DNA of 64,000 bases from Bombyx mori (GCF_030269925.1 NC_085119.1:13737001-13801000), one strand, 5' to 3'. Positions 1 through 11,372 are shown, counted from the first letter of the stretch. Numbers and translations are program-made. Notes: generated from the letters alone by a model not told the origin.

Positions 1-3000
1 CTCCAGTATTTCCTGAAGATGAGGAGTTAATTGTCAAGGATGAAGATATTATACCCAAAGACAAAAGTAAAGGCAAGAAAAGCAAAGCCGTAGCCAAGAC
101 TGGTGGTTCAAAGTACCAGTGGCAAATCATGAAGAGTATTGGTGTTCCTGAAGAGGAGATCAAAGAGTTTGCCAATGAAAGCTACTGGCTTGAATACTTC
201 CCACCTCGTGCTGTTACAGATTTGAAGAGAATGGGTATTCATGTAAGCATATACATATATATTTTCACATATTAATATTCCAAAATGCTGCAAAGTTTTT
301 TACATCGTTGAATTGAATAAATAATCCACATCATCATTAAAAAGGCAAAATATTTAAAATTAACATTAGTGTTATTTATCAAAGATGAATTGTAACATTA
401 GTTGTCTATAAATTTCAATATGTTGTTTTCTGATCAATAGGTAGATTGGCGACGTAAGTTTATAACAACAGACGCCAATCCGTTCTATGATTCATTTATA
501 AAATGGCAGTTCAACCACCTTAAAGATCGTAACAAGATAATGTACGGTAAAAGGTACACGATATTTTCGCCATTGGACAAACAACCTTGTATGGACCACG
601 ACAGAAGCACTGGTGAAGGGGCAGGACCACAGGAATATACTTTGATCAAGATGGTAGTGCTGGAACCGCTACCTAATTGCCTCATGTGAGTGTTTCTTTT
701 ACTAGAAGTTTGGTGTATTGTAATAAATAATTAGATTAGATTAGAATAAGTTTTAGGACCGGCCACCATAAAGAGGGACTTTTCTGTTCCTTCAAATATG
801 TTAATATACTTAATCCGGCAATATTCTAATTGAGTGTAGAAGTAATTTGAAACTGTTGAGAATTCGCTACATTTTAAAATAACATCTCTTGATTTTTAAA
901 TAGGTAATTATAGTAACCGAACCATACTACTATTGTTGAATGAAGATAATACTAAATTAAATTATACAGTACAGTAATATTAATATTTCAGATCTCTTAA
1001 AGGCAAAAAGATAAGTTTAGTTGCGGCCACCCTTCGGCCAGAAACAATGTATGGTCAAACTAATTGCTGGGTGCACCCCGATATCAAATACATTGCGTTC
1101 GAAACCGTCAAAGACGGAGTGTTCATTTGCACAAAACGCGCCGCTCGGAATATGTCTTACCAAGATTTTACGGAAAAAGATGGAGAGTTCAAAATCTTAC
1201 TGGAAATTGTTGGTCAGGATCTTCTAGGTTTGTCTGTACAATCTCCATTTACTTGCTATCCGAAGATCTATGCGCTTCCTATGCTAACAATCAAGGAAGA
1301 CAAAGGCACTGGCATTGTAACTAGTGTTCCGTCAGATTCACCTGATGACTATGCAGCTTTAGTGGATTTGCAAAAGAAACCAGCTTTCAGGGAGAAGTAT
1401 GGAATCGCAGATGACATGATCCTGCCTTTCAAACCAGTTCCTATTTTGGAAACACCCGATTTCGGCAACTTATCAGCTGTGTATTTGTATGACGAGCTAA
1501 AGATTCAAAGTCAGAATGACAGAGAGAAGTTAACTCAAGCCAAAGAAATGGTGTACCTCAAAGGGTTTTATGATGGAGTTCTGCTTGTGGGTGAACATAA
1601 AGGAAGTAAGATTCAAGATGTGAAGAAGAATTTACAAACAAAGTTAATCCAAGAGGGTAAAGCTGTGATATACTACGAGCCTGAGAAGACAATCATCTCT
1701 AGATCTGGAGATGAGTGTGTTGTAGCGCTTTGTAACCAATGGTATCTCGACTATGGCAATGAGGAATGGAAAGGCCAAGCTGAAAAAGCCCTTGAGGCCA
1801 TGAATACTTATCATGATGAGGTCAGAAAAAATTTCCAGGCGACTTTGAAATGGCTTCACGAGTATGCATGTTCCAGGACTTATGGTCTTGGTAAGTAATT
1901 CAATCAAACAAATTTCGTGTTCGTAATATACAGGGTGTCCCACAATGGGTATTGCACACTCAATTTGTACGACCGGTATTAATATTTATCTTCCTGGTGG
2001 CACTGATTGGGGCTAAGGTGTCTTGTTAACCCACAAGGGTACCCGTGTATATTAACACCCTGCCTGTTTCTGCCGTGAAGCAATAATGCGTTTCGGTTTG
2101 AAGGTTGGGGCAGTGCAGTAAAAAATGTGTTTTAGAACTTATGTCTCAAGATTGGCATTTACGTTGTTGACTATTCCGGTAATCACTTAACACCATCTGA
2201 GCTCATCCACCCATATAAGAAATAAAATAGCTAAAAATAAAAAGACAACTTTTCATCTTGTGATATGTGGCCATCCTTATTTACTACGAATTATATTACG
2301 GTACCTTGAGTAAAACATAATTCAAGGGTTGGCAGAAGAATAGTTTGTCGAAAATGTTCAAGTTACTTTTTATTCCGAAACTCTTAATTTAGGAGTTTTT
2401 TGCGTCGAATCGATTGTTCTTATACTGTTTTTGGCTTCATAATTATACCGTCTGTGGGACTCCCTGTATAAATAACTAAATACCTTTTTCGTGAATTACT
2501 TTAATAATTTTCTGTCTAGAACACAAATATACAAATCAATTCAAATAAATTATAAATCTAAAATAAATATTGAACTAAATAGATTGAAGTTAAAAACACG
2601 ACTGTGCGATCAACAACAATAATAATATTTTCTTCATTTAAGGAACTAAATTACCTTGGGACCAGCAGTGGGTTATTGAGTCATTGTCTGACTCAACCAT
2701 TTACAATGCCTATTACACAATTTCACATTTTCTACAAGGCGATACGTTTAGGGGAAACAAAGAGAATACTCTCAAAATTAAACCGGAACAAATGACTAGT
2801 GAAGTTTGGGATTACATCTTCTTCAAAGAGGCGCCTCTACCTAAAAATACTGTGATTGATAGAAAATCTTTAGATCTCATGAGAAAATCGTTTCAATTTT
2901 GGTATGTATCCATCTCTTCATACATACCAGGCATATTAATTAAATATATAATAATGGTATTGTAAACAGTAAATACTTTTTAGGTACCCAGTTGACTTGA

Positions 3001-6000
3001 GAGTTTCTGGAAAAGACTTAATTCAGAACCATCTAACATTTTACATATACAATCACTGTGCAATGTGGCCCAATGAGGAAGAGAAATGGCCTAAAGGGAT
3101 CAGAGCTAATGGTCATTTAATGTTGAACTCTGCAAAAATGTCCAAGTCGGAGGGAAACTTTTTGACGCTTTCCGAATCCATTGAGAAGTTTAGTGCCGAT
3201 GGCATGAGACTTACATTGGCTGATGCAGGGGATTCCGTAGAAGATGCCAACTTTGTCGAGAGTACTGCGGACGCGGCGATATTGAGGCTGTATACTTTTA
3301 TTGAGTGGGTCAAAGAAGTGCTCGCCTCGAAGTCAACTTTGAGAAGTGGTTAGTTTAATATTTTAACTTATTAAAAAATATAAAAACTGTTATATTTTTT
3401 ATATTTAAATTCTAAATCACTAAAACAAAGTCGCTTTCTCTGTCCTTATATCCCTATGTATGCTTAAATCTTTAAAACTACGCAACGGATTTTGTGCGGT
3501 TTTTTTAATAGATAGAGTGATTGAAGAGGAAGGTTTATATGTATAATAACATCCATTAAATAGTGGAGAAATCAATAATAAATTACAGTTTCCGAAGAGA
3601 AGCGAGGGCGGGTCGCTAGTTTTTCAATAAATTTATTTGTTAAAGTATCAAAAATAAATCGTTCTTACCTATTTAAAAAAACTTTAGACCGAAGTTGTTT
3701 TTCTCTTTCCCAGGTGACTACAATTTCCACGATAAAGTCTTCGTGAGCGAGATGAACATCAAGATACTGCAGACGGACGATAACTACAACAGGATGCTGT
3801 TCAAAGAGGCCCTGAAGAGTGGGTTCTTTGAGTTGCAGGCGGCCAGGGACAAGTACCGCGAGCTGTGCTCCGAGGGCGGGATGCACGTCGAGCTGGTCAC
3901 CAAGTACATTGAAGTTCAGGCGAAGTTAATGTCGCCCATATGTCCGCACGTCGCCGAGTACGTCTGGGAACTGCTCGGTAACGTAAGTTCTAAGCTCGTC
4001 ATTTTTTTTATTGCTTAGATGGGTGGACGAGGTCACAGCCCACCTTGAGATATAAGTTCTAAGGTCTCAGTATAGTTACAACGGCTACCCCACCCTTCAA
4101 ACCGAAACGCATTATTGCTTCACGGCAGAAATAGGCAGGGCGGTGGTACCTACCCGTGCGGACTCACAATAGGTCCTACCACCAGTGGATCACAATAGGT
4201 CCTACCACCAGTGGTGTTAAGTGGTTACTGGCGCCCATAGACATCCGCAACATAAATGCGCCACCCACCTTAAGATATAAGTTCTAAGATCTCAAGTATA
4301 GTTACAACGGCTGCCCCATCCTTCAAACTGAAACGCATTACTGCTTCACGGCAGAAATAGGCAAGGCGGTGGTATCCACCCGCGCGGACTTCAAGAGGTT
4401 CTACTATCACTTATGTAACTAACAATACATTCAGATCAATAATCTATACTAATATATAATAGTGGTTTTTATGGATGTTCCGCTATAACTACTGAACCAT
4501 GCATCCGATTGACGTATCCATGTAGAAAATACATGTACTTAATGGATAGGCTAATATTTATATGAGTGTTGGACTCCCTAATAATAATGACAATAAATAA
4601 TAATGTTAATTTTAACTGCTCAGCGAAGCGGGCGAGTACGGCTAGTATATTATATATTTCGTACTGAATGTATCAATTGATTTTAATTTATTAATCAGAA
4701 AACAAGCATCCTGCACTCTCGCTGGCCGGTCGCAGGCGACGTCGACGAGGTGGCGGTGAAGGCCAGCAACTACCTGATGGACGCCGCGCACTCGTTCCGT
4801 GTCTACTTGAAGAATCACTGTGCACTCAAGAAACCGAAGAAAGGCGAAACGCCTAAACCAGAGAAGAAGCCCAACAAGGCGGTCATTTGGGTCGCTAAGG
4901 AGTTCCCGAAGTGGCAACGCATTATTTTGACGACGCTCAAAGAACTTAACGGGGTGTGTACAGTCGCTTGATATATTCCATTTTACAGCTGATCAACGTA
5001 GCTAGCTGCTTCGCTAAAGAAGCGCTGGAAGCGGTAACTCGTTATATATCCGAGAGCACCATTTCGCAGGGAGAATCGACACAACAGGACAAGTGCGTTG
5101 TGTCGCCAGCGAGCTGGGGTCTGGAGCGGGCCGGGGCTCCTTGTAGACCGTCGAGAATAGGACGCGTCAATGATTTCTATAATAACAACCGAGATGCGAG
5201 GAGTGTCCTCGGTGTTGAAAGGTAGCCTTAGTGAGCCTCGAAACACACTGCGTCGCTATCTTGGTTCGAGCTCTGATAGTATGAGAGAGAGAGAGACTAT
5301 GATATAGTCTAAAATAGTCCGACGTTCGGTGACTAAGGCTTTACGGGTATAATAGTCTTTTAATCATACACCGCAGACATCTCGAATTGTATGTAATTTT
5401 TTTTCATATATCGCGTCGGGCTCACAAGCCACCTGGTGCTAAATGGTTACCCCATCCACCTTGAGATATGAGTTCTAAGGTTGCAGTATAGTTACAACGA
5501 CTGCCCCACCCTTCAAACCGAATTACTATATTGCAAGGCATATACACGTATCATATCACAAGAGGTCCTACCACCGGTAATTACACGAATTATATTTTTT
5601 TTATAATTTGCGTAATATACGATCATTGTTTCCAGCCGGACGGTCTCCCGGACAACAAGACGATCTCGAGCCGGCTGTCGCAGCTGGACGAGCTGCGGAA
5701 GTACTCTAAGCGCGTGATGCCGTTCGTGCAGGCGACGCGCGAGTGCGTGCGGCGCGACGGCGGCGCGGCGCTGGCGCTGGCGCTGCCCTTCGCCGAGGCC
5801 GCCGTGCTGCGGGACAACGCCGCCTACCTGCGAGCCACGCTCGATGTGAGCACCCCTCTACTCTACTCCAACTCTTTACTGTCTTCTTCTATATCAGCAG
5901 TCGGGGAACCGGGGTAAATTATCCCACATGGGGTAAAATGAAATTTTGGGGGGTAAAAATGAAACTTTTGTGAGTAAAAAGTATATATTGAAGTGAAACT

Positions 6001-9000
6001 TCGAATCGTTAAATTTTTTGTTATTGTTTTCTTTTCAAAATATCATGGGGCCTATAATATGAGAGATGCTAAAAAGAAGCGATTTCGTTTTTTTTTGTTC
6101 TTCGCCATGGGGGAATATCAACTTACACAAAAATATTTTGGGGTAACAATTAAAAAAGTTCCCCGACCGCTGTACTATATCGTTCCCTCACTACTGAGGA
6201 TCGCGACCACATGCGACGTACTTCCAGTGTGCTCGATCATGGGTGGCATGGACTGCACAGTACAGACTACCACCAAGTGCTTCTCTTGCTAGATCTTCTG
6301 GTGTTCTGCCCACGACACGCTCGCCCTCTATACGACCCGCAATTATGAGCTTCTCAAATACAAAATACAATATTTTTGAAAACTTATAAATAAACTTATA
6401 TAAATTGCAAGTGTAACTCAACAATTGAGTTATCTACCAGCTAACCGTTCTTAAAGAGGGAGAACTTTACATAAGTAGGTAGAAGAGTACAATCTAATCA
6501 ATTTACCAATATTCTAATCTATCTAAATCTAATAATAATAATTTACTAATAACTCTACTCTTTTTTTTATTGCTTAAATGGGTGGAGTAGCTCACAGCCC
6601 ACCCAGTGTTAAGTGGTTACTGGAGCCTATAGACGTATATAACGTAAATGCGCCACCCACCTTGAGATATCAGTTCTAAGGTCTCAGTATAGTTATAACG
6701 GTTGCCCCGCCTTTCAAACCGAAGCGCGTTATGTTCAATTATCATTATTATGTACCAGTTGGACGCGATAGAGGTGAAGTACACGGACAGCGCCGACGCG
6801 CCGGAGCGGAGCCGCGAGGAGTGCGCCCCCGGACAGCCGCACATCACGTTCAGCGCCGAGCCCGCCCTCCCGCTCGTCCTGCTCAACCCCACGCCGCTCA
6901 ACGGACTCTTCACCCTCAGCGTCGACGTGGCTGACGGAGACACCGTCGACAAACTCAAGGCGAAACTTGCCAAGGACGTGAAGGCTATCAAAGGTGAGAG
7001 CGAGAACTATATGCATATATTACTTACTGGTGGTAGGACCTCTTGTGAGTCCGCGCGGGTAGGTACCACCCTGCCTATTTCAGCTGTGAAGCAGTAATGC
7101 GTTTGGTGTGAAGGGCGGGGCAGCCGTTGTAACTATACTGAGACCTTAGAACTTATATCTCAAAGTGGGTGGCGCATTTACGTTGTAGATGTCTATGGGC
7201 TCCAGTAACCACTTAACACCAGGTGGGCCGGGAGTCGTCCACCCATCTAAACGATAAAAAAATCATATCAGCATTTTTTTACGCCGCAGACGCGTACCTC
7301 AATAATCACTTATTACTGGATGGGCCGTGAAATCGATCAACAGTCAACGCAAAAAAAAGGTACAAGAAAAGTAAGTATGTAATTTGTAATCAAAACTTGT
7401 CTGTGCGATTGTTTTGTAAAAATTAGAATCTATATATTAATACGTGAACCTAAAACTTTGTTTCCCTTTTTACGAAAATTGCGCGGACGGAGGAGTATGA
7501 AATTTTCCACACTTAAAGAGAATATAGAGAAGAAGTGCACAATGCTAATATTTTTTTTAAATAATGCATAAAAGATACATTAAATCAATAAATAAAACAT
7601 TACACACACTACATACCATGTATTTGACGCACACACGCATGCATACTATTTATTTCGATCGAGGTGGGTGGCGCATTTACGTTGTAGATGTCTATGGGCT
7701 CCAGTAACCACTTAACATCAGGTGGGCTGTGAGCTCGTCCATCCATCTAAGCAATATAAAAAAAATATAAAAATATTGTCAACCTTTTGTTCCTGACGTC
7801 TGTTGTCAAATTGAGAATAAATTAAAATATATTGTTTGTCTTTATTAATATTTTTTTATAGTGTAGCCTTGACGAAGTATGTAATTATAGAAGTATAAAA
7901 TACAATCATAATAATGTACAAACTTACAATTCCAATTATAGTCGAATTTCGACTACTGCGGGACCTCTAGTATAAGACAATTTCATGAAGGAACGACGTT
8001 TTGTCGTTACGAATAGTCTTTTGTGATAATCATTTCATAATTTTTTTATAGCTTACAATATTCTAATAACTCAGGATGAGAAATACTGGTTGTATTATAA
8101 TAAAGACGACCAAACTCTTGTTTTCAATCACATGACGACTGACATGCGTACTTACTTAAAAGGATTAAATTCAGCACAGAAATTATTAAGTTCGAAATAA
8201 TTCAAAGCTGGTAGGTGTAACTCAGCTGACTGTTGTTAATAATCTCGCCGCAATCACAGTGCGGTGCGAGGGAGACTGCGAAATAAACTCAATATTCGAC
8301 ATATTTTTTTATTTATGGCCTGGTAACAAGACCTTTAAGCCAAGCCTTATAAGTTTGTCATCTATCCTGTAAAATATGAAAAATAATATAAAGCGAAATG
8401 AAATGAAGTTGAATAATTTGAGACTAATCATTTGGAATGAAATTAAATGAAACCAGATGAGATGGGATGAAATAAAGTCTCAGTAAAATGGTGGTTATCA
8501 ACTGAAACTTTTCAGTTTCACTTTTTTTAATAACCCGAGAGAACCCGAGGCTAGATCTAGCGGCTTTGTTTCATTTTCCTACATTTGTGTACTTTCACAG
8601 ATACTGAGCAATTAACTTACCATTTATACATTTAAACCTAAAAGAAAACTACATAACAAAATAAAACAATTAACACAATTTCACGCTCCTAGCGTTCTCG
8701 CCAAAAAGTCTGGCCAGCCCTCATAGCTATCTTCAAAACATAGCGTCATTTTAAAATTAATTTCTATATTATTTTCAGACAGATTAACAATATGATTGTG
8801 TACTTGTTATTAGTTTTCCTGTCGACTTATCAGGCAATTATTCTTCCGATTCTTCAGATGTCACGAGCTTAAAGTTGTGGCGCTACAAGGATCCGATCTT
8901 GGGTCCGAGGAAGATTCCTGTTCCGGGTGATCACGAGAGCAAGTGTGAAGTTCTGCACGACGACTCCGTCTTCAAAGTAGATGTGAACGCAAATAAAGTT

Positions 9001-9066
9001 GAATTAGTTTCGAACGGAACTAATACGGAAATAGGTACACAATTGATGTACACTTACGAAAAGTAA
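1..9066 (+). CDS. LARS1: Cytosolic leucyl-tRNA synthetase, 3' ten exons (5' partial)
   Basis: Attaches leucine to tRNA-Leu in the cytoplasm (class I synthetase). Exons: 1-242, 441-685, 992-1890, 2643-2901, 2984-3348, 3714-3982, 4699-4953, 5636-5845, 6759-6993, 8858-9066 (TAA 9064-9066). All junctions are GT-AG and phases agree, giving 1061 residues here; animal enzymes are near 1,176 aa, so the start, the Rossmann-fold beginning and the HIGH motif lie upstream. Visible family marks: the CP1 editing-domain motif TLRPETM with QTNCW (near 1033-1070), the editing GTG and SDSPDD block (about 1308-1350), KMSKS at 3135-3149, and the eukaryotic C-terminal extension ending LGPRKIPVP onward in the last exon. 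No broken residue is seen. Introns are loaded with SINEs and Helitrons; exon 6759-6993 lies between two inverted Bm1 copies. Confidence 0.96.
1927..2470. mobile_element. MITE-like element with 17-bp terminal inverted repeats
   Basis: The left end tatacagggtgtcccac (1927-1943) is mirrored at 2454-2470 with one mismatch (tatacagggagtcccac on the reverse strand). The ends resemble Tc1/mariner-type termini starting TACAGGGTG. The interior carries a degenerate Bm1-like segment at about 1990-2235. It sits inside the intron between synthetase exons 992-1890 and 2643-2901 and has no coding capacity. Confidence 0.6.
1990..2235 (+). repeat. Degenerate Bm1-type SINE
   Basis: Recognisable Bm1 blocks in order: accctgcctgtttctgccgt, aatgcgtttcggtttgaagg, agaacttatgtctcaag, then aatcacttaacacca and a degraded catccacccatat tail. 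It is more diverged than the other copies and lies inside the inverted-repeat element at 1927-2470. Confidence 0.6.
3410..3619 (+). mobile_element. Helitron 3' fragment
   Basis: The segment ends gcgagggcgggtcgctag followed by T, the lepidopteran Helitron 3' terminus (CTAG before T). Internal text such as cgcaacggattttgtgcgg is typical of these non-autonomous elements. The 5' TC end is not clear, so the left boundary is approximate. Intronic in the synthetase gene. Confidence 0.5.
4002..4212 (-). repeat. Bm1-type SINE, first of a tandem pair
   Basis: Poly-T and attgcttagatgggtggac mark the 3' tail on the minus strand; aaaccgaaacgcattattgc and ggtcctaccaccagt mark the body and 5' side. The tail begins 19 bases after the donor of exon 3714-3982. 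A short local duplication of tcctaccaccagtgg sits at the junction with the next copy. Confidence 0.85.
4213..4412 (-). repeat. Bm1-type SINE, second of a tandem pair
   Basis: It starts directly at ggtgttaagtggttactgg, lacking the usual poly-T and attgcttag tail, then runs through the standard blocks to ggacttcaagaggttctac. The truncated tail shows it is joined to the first copy without its own end, as after insertion into or recombination with another copy. Confidence 0.8.
4443..4645 (+). mobile_element. Short non-autonomous Helitron, both ends present
   Basis: It begins TCTATACTAATATATAAT after an A and ends GCGGGCGAGTACGGCTAG before a T, which matches Helitron rules (5' TC, 3' CTRR, A/T target, no duplication). 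Length 203 bp with no ORF. It lies upstream of the acceptor of synthetase exon 4699-4953. Confidence 0.8.
4989..5400. other. Unassigned GC-rich intron segment
   Basis: After the donor at 4954 the intron contains an open frame (to the stop near 5225) rich in GC and unlike the flanking AT-rich DNA. I do not recognise it. It could be a mobile-element fragment. A good-looking acceptor (ttttacag ending at 4988) precedes it, but conserved protein sequence is restored by skipping straight to exon 5636. Confidence 0.3.
5407..5580 (-). repeat. Bm1-type SINE, diverged
   Basis: Blocks present on the minus strand: ctcacaagccacctggtg, ccttgagatatgagttctaa, ctgccccacccttcaaaccg and acaagaggtcctaccaccgg. 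The central part near 5525-5555 is replaced by unrelated sequence. It ends about 55 bases before the acceptor of exon 5636-5845. Confidence 0.75.
6185..6370 (-). mobile_element. LINE 3' coding fragment (RT C-terminus)
   Basis: The minus strand encodes [20 protein letters not shown] and then the ALGGSLY and [13 protein letters not shown] block, matching the C-terminal tail of the LINE at 22740-22903 in this same window. It is a 5'-truncated insertion in the synthetase intron. The LINE clade is uncertain, RTE-like by feel. Confidence 0.75.
6561..6731 (-). repeat. Bm1-type SINE, 5' truncated, 27 bases before an exon
   Basis: Starts with ttttttttattgcttaaatg and runs through aagtggttactggagcc and ccacccaccttgagatat to ctttcaaaccgaagcgcg. 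The last base is 27 bases from the start of synthetase exon 6759-6993, so the branch site and any pyrimidine tract must lie in or at the edge of the SINE. Confidence 0.88.
7026..7262 (+). repeat. Bm1-type SINE, near full body
   Basis: Runs from actggtggtaggacctcttg through cgggtaggtaccaccctgcc, gaccttagaacttatatctc and ccaggtgggccgggagtcg to a short A tail. It begins 33 bases after the end of exon 6759-6993 and is in the opposite orientation to the copy at 6561-6731. Confidence 0.92.
7429..7970 (+). mobile_element. Non-autonomous Helitron with an internal Bm1 fragment
   Basis: Begins TCTATATATTAATACGTGA after A and ends GCGGGACCTCTAG before T. Just upstream of the end is the hairpin GTCGAATTTCGAC, as Helitrons have. 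A partial Bm1 (7662-7764) is inserted in it. The same element, reversed, lies at 33399-35038, where a TA transposon occupies the site corresponding to about position 7605 here. Confidence 0.8.
7662..7764 (+). repeat. Bm1-type SINE, 3' part only
   Basis: Only the last hundred bases are present: gtgggtggcgcatttacgtt, cagtaaccacttaacatcag and catctaagcaatataaaaaa. It is 5' truncated, as retrotransposed copies often are, and sits inside the Helitron at 7429-7970. Confidence 0.85.
8052..8200 (+). other. Possible alternative last exon of the leucyl-tRNA synthetase gene
   Basis: A good acceptor (poly-T then atag, ending 8051) is followed by an open frame of 48 residues and a TAA at 8198-8200. Phase fits the upstream exon exactly: the trailing G of 6993 plus CT makes Ala. 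The peptide starts [18 protein letters not shown]. It would replace the conserved C-terminus encoded at 8858-9066. No homology is recognised, and it may be chance or an old transposon piece. Confidence 0.3.
8308..8640 (-). repeat. Dispersed repeat family T2 (LINE-3'-end-like), reversed
   Basis: The reverse strand matches the copies at 23575-23978 and 43170-43573. Shared blocks include a cluster of tcatttcat-type motifs, ccaccattttactgagatt and the terminal ggtcttgttaccaggc before an A-rich end. This copy is the most diverged of the three. It carries no ORF. Confidence 0.65.
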
Positions 9067-9194
9067 TTTTTTGTAATTTAAGTAAATATTTATATAAAAT
9101 GTATGTGGTTTTTATTTCCTTTTTTTTTTAAATTAAACTCTTCGATCAACAATAGTAACTAGGTACACGGTCGGTGCAGAAAATCCGTCTCGTC

Positions 9195-9229
9195 AAATAA
9201 CAGCTCACTTGAAATGTGAGCTGTTATTT
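9195..9229. repeat. Short hairpin: 14-bp arms, 7-base loop
   Basis: AAATAACAGCTCAC (9195-9208) and its exact complement GTGAGCTGTTATTT (9216-9229) are separated by ttgaaat. It lies between the end of the synthetase gene and the THAP-like segment. It could be a structured 3' end or the remnant of an inverted repeat; nothing further can be said. Confidence 0.6.
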
Positions 9230-9273
9230 TGTTTAGTTCACTTCAAACACAGCCAATGTCAACCCGTCTCACA

Positions 9274-9860
9274 ATGCCGCAGTGTGTATTCAAAAGTTGC
9301 AAAAATAATGCCCGAAAAAGCAATTTAACGGCTGAAGTATCTTACTTTCGGTAAGTACATGAAGTATAAACTATATTTTAGGCTTTAAACTAATAAATAA
9401 TATTAAATTTTGAACAAAATTACCGATTTTTAGCCACCGCTGCAAATGTTGGCCAAGGCTCGGCCAACACATGGACAAACGTTTGTTTAACAGAACAGTA
9501 AACGCACGGAGTAGATTTGTGTTTTAATAATTTTTTAAAATTTATTAGATGTACTTCAAAATTAGTTGGTTAAAATTGGTTAATGCTGCTTTTGTGTCTG
9601 TTTTTTGGACTCTCATTAGATACTTAGCTTTCCTTTTTTATTTTAGCTTTCCTAGCAATCACGTGTGCAGAATGGATCTCGATTGTCGCCAGAGAAACAA
9701 GAGATGACTTTTATAAGCCAGCTAAGATCTCCGCTCATTGACACTGGATATCTTTGTCTTCCGTGCTCACGGCTACTGAAACGTGGCCGAAACATTGTAA
9801 TAAAAATACCGCGCTTGAAACCGTTTAAACGTTGTTTTATTATGTGCACTGGTCGCGAAA
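9274..9860 (+). pseudogene. THAP-domain (C2CH zinc finger) gene remnant, frame-broken
   Basis: First exon 9274-9350 reads MPQCVFKSCKNNARKS, then SYFR, then a gtaagt donor: the start of a THAP finger (Met-Pro, two cysteines, aromatic residues). The acceptor at 9647-9648 continues FPSNHVC in phase, giving the typical FRFP junction. The frame must then shift by one base to read AEWISIVARETRDDFYKPAK, which is THAP-like. The expected second CxxH pair is damaged (ISAH then stop), and a further shift gives DTGYLCLPCSRLLKRG. The family binds DNA and includes domesticated P-element-type transposases. The shifts argue for a pseudogene, unless they are assembly errors. Confidence 0.5.
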
Positions 9861-9929
9861 ACTTAAAAATATATATTACACAAAAACACAACGCTAATAA
9901 AATAATAAATAATGTATAGATACTAACAA

Positions 9930-10948
9930 ACATAAATTTCCAAAACATAAAAGTAAACAACTAAACTTTTGCTTTTATTCATTAATAAATTATTTAGTGT
10001 TCAACGCGACTCCCTTACCTCCTGTAGTAAACAGAAATCGAAATTTCAAGAAGCAAAAATAAATAAAACAAAACGATGTTAGTTCTCAGAGCGATAAAGA
10101 GAAAAAGTACTTTATTTGTTGCCATTTAAGGTTGATTTAACATTAAAAGTTGTTTAACATATGTTTTTTTATTTGTAAGTGACAGGATTAATTTATTACT
10201 TTGCTCATTTTATGTGACGAATGATCGTAAGTATTAGATAATGTTTTGGAGATTTGTGACTTTATTACAAAGTACCATAGTTGTAATTAGTTTGAACTTA
10301 AAACTGTTTCAAAACTTTTTTTTCCGTTTGTTAGTAAACGAATGTAGCTATAGGTGTATATTCACGCGGACAGCTTTTGCTTTAATTTTGTACGTGTCCC
10401 TTTATCTAGTTACTATTGATGATCGAAGATTAAACTAGAATAAAAATATTACTTAGATTAGATTATCTTTAGAAAGTAATTCGAAGAAATCTCAAATAGA
10501 ATGGTTTGAAAGACGTCTGTTGCGGCTTAGCTTTATGTTTGGGATTGTCGATGTTTATTATACGACGGTAGATACGTCTATGGTTCGGCGGGCTCGTGTG
10601 CACACGACGGAAAAAACGGCGCGCTTGCAACTTGGTGCACGTGAATAAAGTGAAACTTCTTTTTCGAGTATTGAAATTTTCTTCATTTTTTATCCTTAAA
10701 TCAGATTGCTCTTGTAATAGGGAACGTTGTGTATGAGATGCGACATCTTCAACATTTATATTATATATATTTTAAATTATAGATAGAAAAATAAATATAT
10801 AATTTTTTTAACTACTTCATTAAAATATTGGACGCTACTCGTTGCTAACGCTCGCGCTGGCCCGTAACAGGTATACCTACGCGTATGCGTTCGAGTGCCG
10901 CGCATTCACTCTCGCTCTGTCTCTTTTTAGTATAGTAGCATTAAACGC
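9930..10948. other. Gene-free AT-rich interval
   Basis: No coding exon is supported. The stretch at 10605-10735 (cgcttgcaacttggtgcacg onward) resembles 30610-30760, so part is a dispersed repeat. The last hundred bases before the retrotransposon are GC-richer and may belong to another insertion. Confidence 0.5.
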
Positions 10949-11372
10949 TTTTTTTTTTTTTTTTTTCTCCACAGGAGAAAATCGCCGGATCCCCACCCGC
11001 GCGGCAGGTGGGGTATGTGGGAGTTGAACCTCACTAAAAACTCCTGCCGCTCACAACCGGCGCCCTACCTCGGACCGGGCCGGAGCCCAGTCGGGGCTAT
11101 TGAAACGGCGGGACAGGGTTGACGCAGAGCACATTACATCCATCCCACCGTCCCACGGACGCCGGACCGGTGGCCGCCAGCGAAACGACCACCGGTTCCC
11201 TCGTTCAGCGGGCCGAGAGCCCGCTTTGATGGCGCCGCGTTACACCTTCCCCCAGAGCGGTCGGGGGAACGCGGTCTACCATCACCCGGCTTCCTATTGC
11301 GGGTGAGCGTGCAGAGCACGCCACCCCTCGTCTGGGTCCCTCCCCGCACAAAACGGGTGGGACCCCTAGCTC

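Noticed and set aside
4989..5225. Extra exon of the leucyl-tRNA synthetase gene
   Set aside because: It has an acceptor and open frame, but joining 4953 to 5636 directly restores the conserved [12 protein letters not shown] region; the extra text matches nothing in the family.
10935..10948. Target-site duplication of the retrotransposon (cattaaacgc versus ccattaacgg near 17909)
   Set aside because: The two strings are only similar, not identical, and the 5' boundary is not fixed independently.
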